In this document: in pieces, positions 24,012 to 27,189 of the stretch
Position numbering within the stretch: the stretch's first letter is position 1
Layout: every line of letters starts with the position of its first letter
Source of the DNA: an uncultured Desulfobacterium sp.
Lineage (GTDB): Bacteria; Desulfobacterota; Desulfobacteria; Desulfobacterales; Desulfobacteraceae
DNA length: 27,189 nucleotides
Direction of reading: 5' to 3'
NCBI GenBank assembly: GCA_937124525.1
Contig: CAKZLA010000539.1
Coordinates: 1-27,189 of the forward strand
Translations under genes and position numbers: made by a program
Notes under the pieces: generated by a model
Told to the model about the DNA's origin: nothing
Databases searched by the model: none
Seen by the model: only the letters and a program-made list of their open reading frames with translations

Positions 24012-24742
24012 CAGTATTCCCCTATTTTATGTCGAATGGATCGAATCAATTCATAATATGCACTGGATCGCCGATAGGAGATATCCCCAAACCCTGGATT
24101 GTCGAATATTTCATGTATGGATGCCGGAGAGCCGGAAAGAATCAAGATGCGTTTTCCCAGGAAAACAGCCTCTTCCACACTATGGGTGACCAAAAGGTAA
24201 GGAACGGAGGTCTCAAGCCAGGTGGTCAGCAGGGTGTCCTGGAGGTTTTCCCGGGTGATGGCATCCAATGATGAGAAGGGTTCATCCATGAGCAGCAGGC
24301 GGGGGGTGGACGCATAGGCCCTGGCAATGGCCACCCGTTGTTGTTCTCCACCGCTCATGACCGAAGGAAATTCGTTTTCTCGGCCTGCCAGTCCAAGTTC
24401 AGCTAAAATTTTCCGGGCTCTGGCATTTCGCTCTTTTCTGGGAATGCCCTGGATTTTTAATCCCAGGGCCACATTCTGCAAATTGGTTTTCCAGGGCAGC
24501 AGACCATAATTCTGTAGAATCAAGGCCACATCCGGTATGGGTTTGGATATGGTCCGTCCATCAATGAGAATCTGCCCGTTTTCGATTTTTTCAAGCCCGC
24601 TGATGAGATGGAGCAGGGTTGTTTTACCACATCCGGAAGGACCCAGAATAACAAGCGTTTCCCGGGCATCCAAATGAAAAGAAATATTTTCTAAAATTGT
24701 TTTTGAACCAAAGGTTTTGCATAGATTGCTGACTGTTAGCAT
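24008..24742 (-). CDS. ABC transporter ATP-binding protein (SsuB/TauB/ThiZ type)
   Basis: A 244-residue ATPase with all motifs: Walker A GPSGCGKTT (34-42), Q-loop LILQNYGLLPWKTNLQNV with Q77, signature MSGGEQQRVAIARA (129-142), Walker B LLLMDEPFSSLD (149-160) and switch histidine VTHSVEEAV near 182. The QNYGLLPWKT motif is typical of taurine/sulfonate/nitrate-type importers. It starts 14 bases after the binding-protein gene and overlaps the permease by 4 bases. Confidence 0.93.
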   Translation of the reverse strand: MLTVSNLCKTFGSKTILENISFHLDARETLVILGPSGCGKTTLLHLISGLEKIENGQILIDGRTISKPIPDVALILQNYGLLPWKTNLQNVALGLKIQGIPRKERNARARKILAELGLAGRENEFPSVMSGGEQQRVAIARAYASTPRLLLMDEPFSSLDAITRENLQDTLLTTWLETSVPYLLVTHSVEEAVFLGKRILILSGSPASIHEIFDNPGFGDISYRRSSAYYELIRSIRHKIGEYW

Positions 24743-24756
24743 GGGAATCTTTCGGG

Positions 24757-25686
24757 CTATGGAATCAAGCGCTGATAGGGTATTGAGTGGGGTAACAGCC
24801 CCTTTTTAATCATCCAACCCTGAACCTGCTGGACTTCAGCCTGGGTGGGTATCCGGGGTGCCGGATATCGGTACATGGGAAAATGATCCACCAGATTCCC
24901 GGGGATTCGGCAGGTCTTTGTCATCAGGGCACGATATTTCTCCGGGGTTTGGTTCAGGGCATTCACCGATCTGGCATAGGCTTTCATAAAAGATCCTGCC
25001 AGGTGGCGTTTATCACTGTGTATATTAAGGACGGTGAGCGGCATATTAAGGGATTGGTCGGTGACAACCAGTTTGGCTCCTCTACTCTCAGCCAGCGAGG
25101 CCATGGGTTCGGGTAACAGGGCTGCATCAATCTTGCCAGTCAACAGCATTTGCAGGCGAAGGGGCATCTGTTTAATTTCAACTGGTTCCCACTGTATTGT
25201 CTGTGTTTCCGGGAGCTGTTTTAAATGATCCAGCAGATATTCAATAATGGATGCTTTGGAAATGGCCACCGTTATTTTGCCATTTTCCCGGGCCACGGGC
25301 AATTCAGGAGCCAGCATCAACCCGAACATTCGCTGATTTTTATCGGTGGCATAGGAAATGGTTAAAAATCGTACCGGGATTTTGTTTTTGACCAGGAGTA
25401 AGGTTGCCAGCATATCACCGAAAAATCCATCCAGTTGACCGCTGTGCATGGCGGTATTCCTTTCCATGGCACTGGAAAAAGAGATCAGTTTAACATCGAG
25501 ATTTTCTGCCTTGAAATAACCCTCTGCCACACCCACCTGTAGGGGCAGGGTATCAATTACCGGCAGAATTCCCATGCGGATGGTCTCAGCTGAAACCATT
25601 CCGGCAGCCAGTGAGAAAAGCATGACAAGCCCCCAGATAAGGCAGGTCCGTTTTTTAGATTTATTATGTTTTACATGTTCCACCAT
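24757..25686 (-). CDS. ABC transporter substrate-binding protein (NMT1/SsuA type)
   Basis: A 309-residue periplasmic protein with an N-terminal signal/anchor segment (residues 14-33, CLIWGLVMLFSLAAGMVSA, then mature start near AETIRMGILP). The NMT1-like fold is recognised from TLPLQVGVAEGYFKAENLDV (46-65), MHSGQLDGFFGDMLATLLLV and GKIDAALLPEPMASL. Its ligand is unknown. Start ATG 25686 has GGGGGAA 6 bases upstream. It is the first gene of the ABC cluster; the palindrome at 25712-25733 lies in its promoter region. Confidence 0.88.
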   Translation of the reverse strand: MVEHVKHNKSKKRTCLIWGLVMLFSLAAGMVSAETIRMGILPVIDTLPLQVGVAEGYFKAENLDVKLISFSSAMERNTAMHSGQLDGFFGDMLATLLLVKNKIPVRFLTISYATDKNQRMFGLMLAPELPVARENGKITVAISKASIIEYLLDHLKQLPETQTIQWEPVEIKQMPLRLQMLLTGKIDAALLPEPMASLAESRGAKLVVTDQSLNMPLTVLNIHSDKRHLAGSFMKAYARSVNALNQTPEKYRALMTKTCRIPGNLVDHFPMYRYPAPRIPTQAEVQQVQGWMIKKGLLPHSIPYQRLIP

Positions 25687-25711
25687 CAGGCGTTCCCCCT
25701 ATCTGTGGGTT

Positions 25712-25733
25712 CTGTTAACACAAGTATTAACAG
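25712..25733. promoter_or_regulatory. Candidate operator palindrome CTGTTAA-N8-TTAACAG
   Basis: A perfect 7-bp inverted repeat with an 8-base spacer, 26-47 bases upstream of the binding-protein start. Its size suits a dimeric repressor site. A further imperfect hairpin GTGG...TCCAA / TTGGA...CCAC lies upstream on the operon strand (about 25830-25866). The 255-base gap 25687-25941 shows no riboswitch class I recognise. Confidence 0.4.
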
Positions 25734-25941
25734 AAGACAAGGGAGGAATCGCGAAGGACCGTCCGGGTATCAAGATCCAGGCAGTACGGGCTGTTTAGAT
25801 TCTTAGGTGATAAGCCTTCAGATTTTATCATAAAGTGGCTTCCAATGAGCGGGGTTGGAGGCTACCACTAAATTCGGGGGAGTCTGGATTGATTAACGGT
25901 TGGGGTTTGGTCCCCGGCAAAGGATGTATTCTCGTTTTATA

Positions 25942-26490
25942 TCAGGCGGGTTGGTAAAAATTGTCAACAATGGAATAGATTTTTTTTATTTGATTGAGAT
26001 ATTTTTTTTTGTAAAGACCACAGCTTGAACTGAGAATCAGATCCCCTGTTGATCCAAGGGCTAAAACAATACCTTCAAGGTGTTTTTTTGCTGCCCTTGG
26101 GGGGGGATCTGTGTCCAGCAAATCGGATTCAACCCCAGCCATAATCATAATGTTCGAATCAAACTGTTGATACAGGTTCTCAAGGTCATTCACCTGGCTT
26201 TGTATTGCTGCGAAACCATCTATCTGCCATGATTTTATGGTTGGGATAAGCAGGGAAAGATTGCCACAGGAATGCAAAAATACAGCAGCACCACTCTCTT
26301 TTATCCGCTGAACTGCCTGGGTATAAAATGGGCTGCACAAGGTATCGATATCCAAGGGGTTTACAAAAGGACCGCTATCCGATGCAAAGTCATCGGTGAT
26401 CACCACGGCAGATATTGGATATTTAATCACTTCAGATATAAGGGCAAGGGTCTTTTCTGACTCGACTTTATAGGCATTGATGATTTCTTT
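25942..26490 (-). CDS. Uroporphyrinogen decarboxylase (URO-D)-family protein, C-terminal part only
   Basis: About 183 residues match the C-terminal half of URO-D/MtaA-type methyltransferase proteins: AVVITDDFASDSGPFVNP, VFLHSCGNLSLLIP (the conserved HSCGN), GFAAIQSQVNDL and GDLILSSSCGLYK. The N-terminal half is missing: in the same open frame the sequence changes abruptly near 26480-26495 into a beta-galactosidase N-terminus. The URO-D part fits the deltaproteobacterial background; URO-D-like proteins in anaerobes often act in corrinoid methyl transfer. Probably truncated by a chimeric join. Confidence 0.7.
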   Translation of the reverse strand, partial: KEIINAYKVESEKTLALISEVIKYPISAVVITDDFASDSGPFVNPLDIDTLCSPFYTQAVQRIKESGAAVFLHSCGNLSLLIPTIKSWQIDGFAAIQSQVNDLENLYQQFDSNIMIMAGVESDLLDTDPPPRAAKKHLEGIVLALGSTGDLILSSSCGLYKKKYLNQIKKIYSIVDNFYQPA

Positions 26491-26949
26491 TCCATCCCAA
26501 TTTGCAGGAATTTCAAAAGTACGTTTATAACATCCAACCGGATTATAATAATCGGGAATTTGGGGTGGATCACTCTCAAAAGTTAAAGCAATATTCCGGA
26601 ACTTGGGATGACCAAAACCTTCCATTTGCCAATTTGCCGGAACTTTTATTTTTTCCCATTTATCAACGTTATATCCGGGAAGCCAAAAATCCTCCGGAAC
26701 CTGTTCCGGAGTTTCAACCCACATAAAACTCCAGTACCCGTTTAACAAAGTATAATTTTCGCACTTTTTAAGGTTGTGCTGAATGGCAGCTTCTTTCGAA
26801 TTGTAAGGAACATAAAAAGCATGTGGCAAATTTTGTCCTTTTTCAAAAATAGCCGGATTTTCCCAATCACTTGGATGAAATTCCATTTCCTGAGAAAAAC
26901 TAGTGTGAGAAATAAGCAAACAAACAAGAAAAAATAAGTAACGGTTCAT
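26491..26949 (-). CDS. N-terminus of a secreted GH2 beta-galactosidase (Bacteroidota-type), fused in frame to a URO-D fragment
   Basis: From ATG 26949: a signal peptide (MNRYLFFLVCLLISHTSFS), then the start of a LacZ-type glycoside hydrolase 2: WENPAIFEKGQNLPHAFYVP, LLNGYWSFMWVETPEQVP, KVPANWQMEGFGHPKFRNI and VGCYKRTFEIPANWDG (sugar-binding domain, about residues 30-155). It stops matching GH2 at about GKEI and continues as URO-D without a frame break. Such exported GH2 enzymes are typical of Bacteroidota, unlike the rest of the window. Likely an assembly or amplification chimera. Confidence 0.7.
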
Positions 26950-26973
26950 CTTCAATATTTTTTGGGTAATATT

Positions 26974-27189
26974 ATGTAAATTCTGATTGTCTAGAGGGCC
27001 AATAAGGCTAGGCGCGCCAATATTGTCGGCCTGAAAGAGGACAAACTCTCGGAGGGTATCGGCTGGGGCGACAAAGCTGATATTGCTGCCTGTTTGGTTA
27101 ACGTTTTGGGCCTTGATATTTCCCCATTCTGTGAGGTCCCAAAGTTGGAGATTGGCGCCTGCATTTTCAATTTGATATTGGGCCTGATT
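26974..27189 (-). CDS. porU: PorU-like (type IX secretion sortase) fragment, Bacteroidota-type
   Basis: An open minus-strand frame from the window edge reads AQYQIENAGANLQLWDLTEW, then NISFVAPADTLREFVLFQ and GPLDNQNLH. The LQLWDLTE, DTLREFV and NQNLH sequence order is that of PorU, the type IX secretion C-terminal signal peptidase found only in Bacteroidota. After NQNLH the similarity ends and, 24 bases later, a GH2 start codon follows in the same frame. It is therefore a third piece of the chimeric right end. It contains an AscI-like GGCGCGCC at about 27011-27018. Confidence 0.6.

Noticed and set aside
25687..25941. Riboswitch (TPP, molybdenum cofactor or SAM type) upstream of the ABC importer
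   Set aside because: A hairpin and a palindrome are present but none of the conserved cores of these classes could be found.
1..27189. CRISPR array or tRNA genes
   Set aside because: No regularly spaced identical repeats and no cloverleaf with T-loop GTTCRANYC was seen.

Overview
The window looks like a chromosomal segment of an AT-rich, Gram-negative anaerobe, most plausibly a deltaproteobacterial (Desulfobacterota/Desulfobacterales-like) sulfate reducer. This placement is inferred from the mix of gene families (Fe-S PF04060/DUF3786 protein, NhaR-type LysR regulator, DUF3795, DUF2938, HMP/NMT1-type ABC transporter, Cache/PAS hybrid kinase); no taxonomic marker other than a 5S rRNA gene is present. 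The last ~690 bases look like Bacteroidota DNA and are probably a chimeric join.

Bases 1-13138 are one long minus-strand Ter (tellurium/stress-response) locus. In transcription order it holds two TerZ-like proteins, two near-identical TerD/TerE proteins, three von Willebrand A (TerY-type) proteins, the third with a zinc ribbon, a PP2C phosphatase apparently split by a G8 tract, a zinc-ribbon protein kinase, PgpA, a double-TerD TerA-like protein, a CaCA-type cation exchanger and the start of a putative phosphoribosyltransferase. The vWA-phosphatase-kinase set is the TerY-P triad described for Ter systems. TerD-family domains bind Ca2+, so a Ca2+/cation exchanger in place of TerC, a phosphorylation triad and the start of the nucleotide-like biosynthesis module suggest a Ca2+-linked membrane stress sensor. 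A divergent NhaR-like regulator (13347-14252) sits next to the first ter gene, and the intergenic region holds an 11-bp direct repeat with a 21-bp period.

Bases 14253-18102 are accessory and repeat-rich: an Fe-S/DUF3786 protein, an orphan 5S rRNA gene with terminator, DUF2938 and DUF3795 genes, the 3' end of a group II intron (domain V), several MITE-like and hairpin repeats (some also inside the ter locus), and a short gene remnant.

Bases 18103-25686 hold a macro-domain protein, a hypothetical protein with a glycine-rich hydrophobic segment, and a minus-strand cluster: substrate-binding protein, ATPase and permease of an ABC importer, a PhnD-like periplasmic protein, and a hybrid histidine kinase starting 3 bases after it, which suggests a periplasmic-ligand sensor pair.

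Bases 25942-27189 form one continuous open frame made of three unrelated pieces: a PorU-like fragment, the N-terminus of a secreted GH2 beta-galactosidase, and the C-terminal part of a URO-D-family protein.
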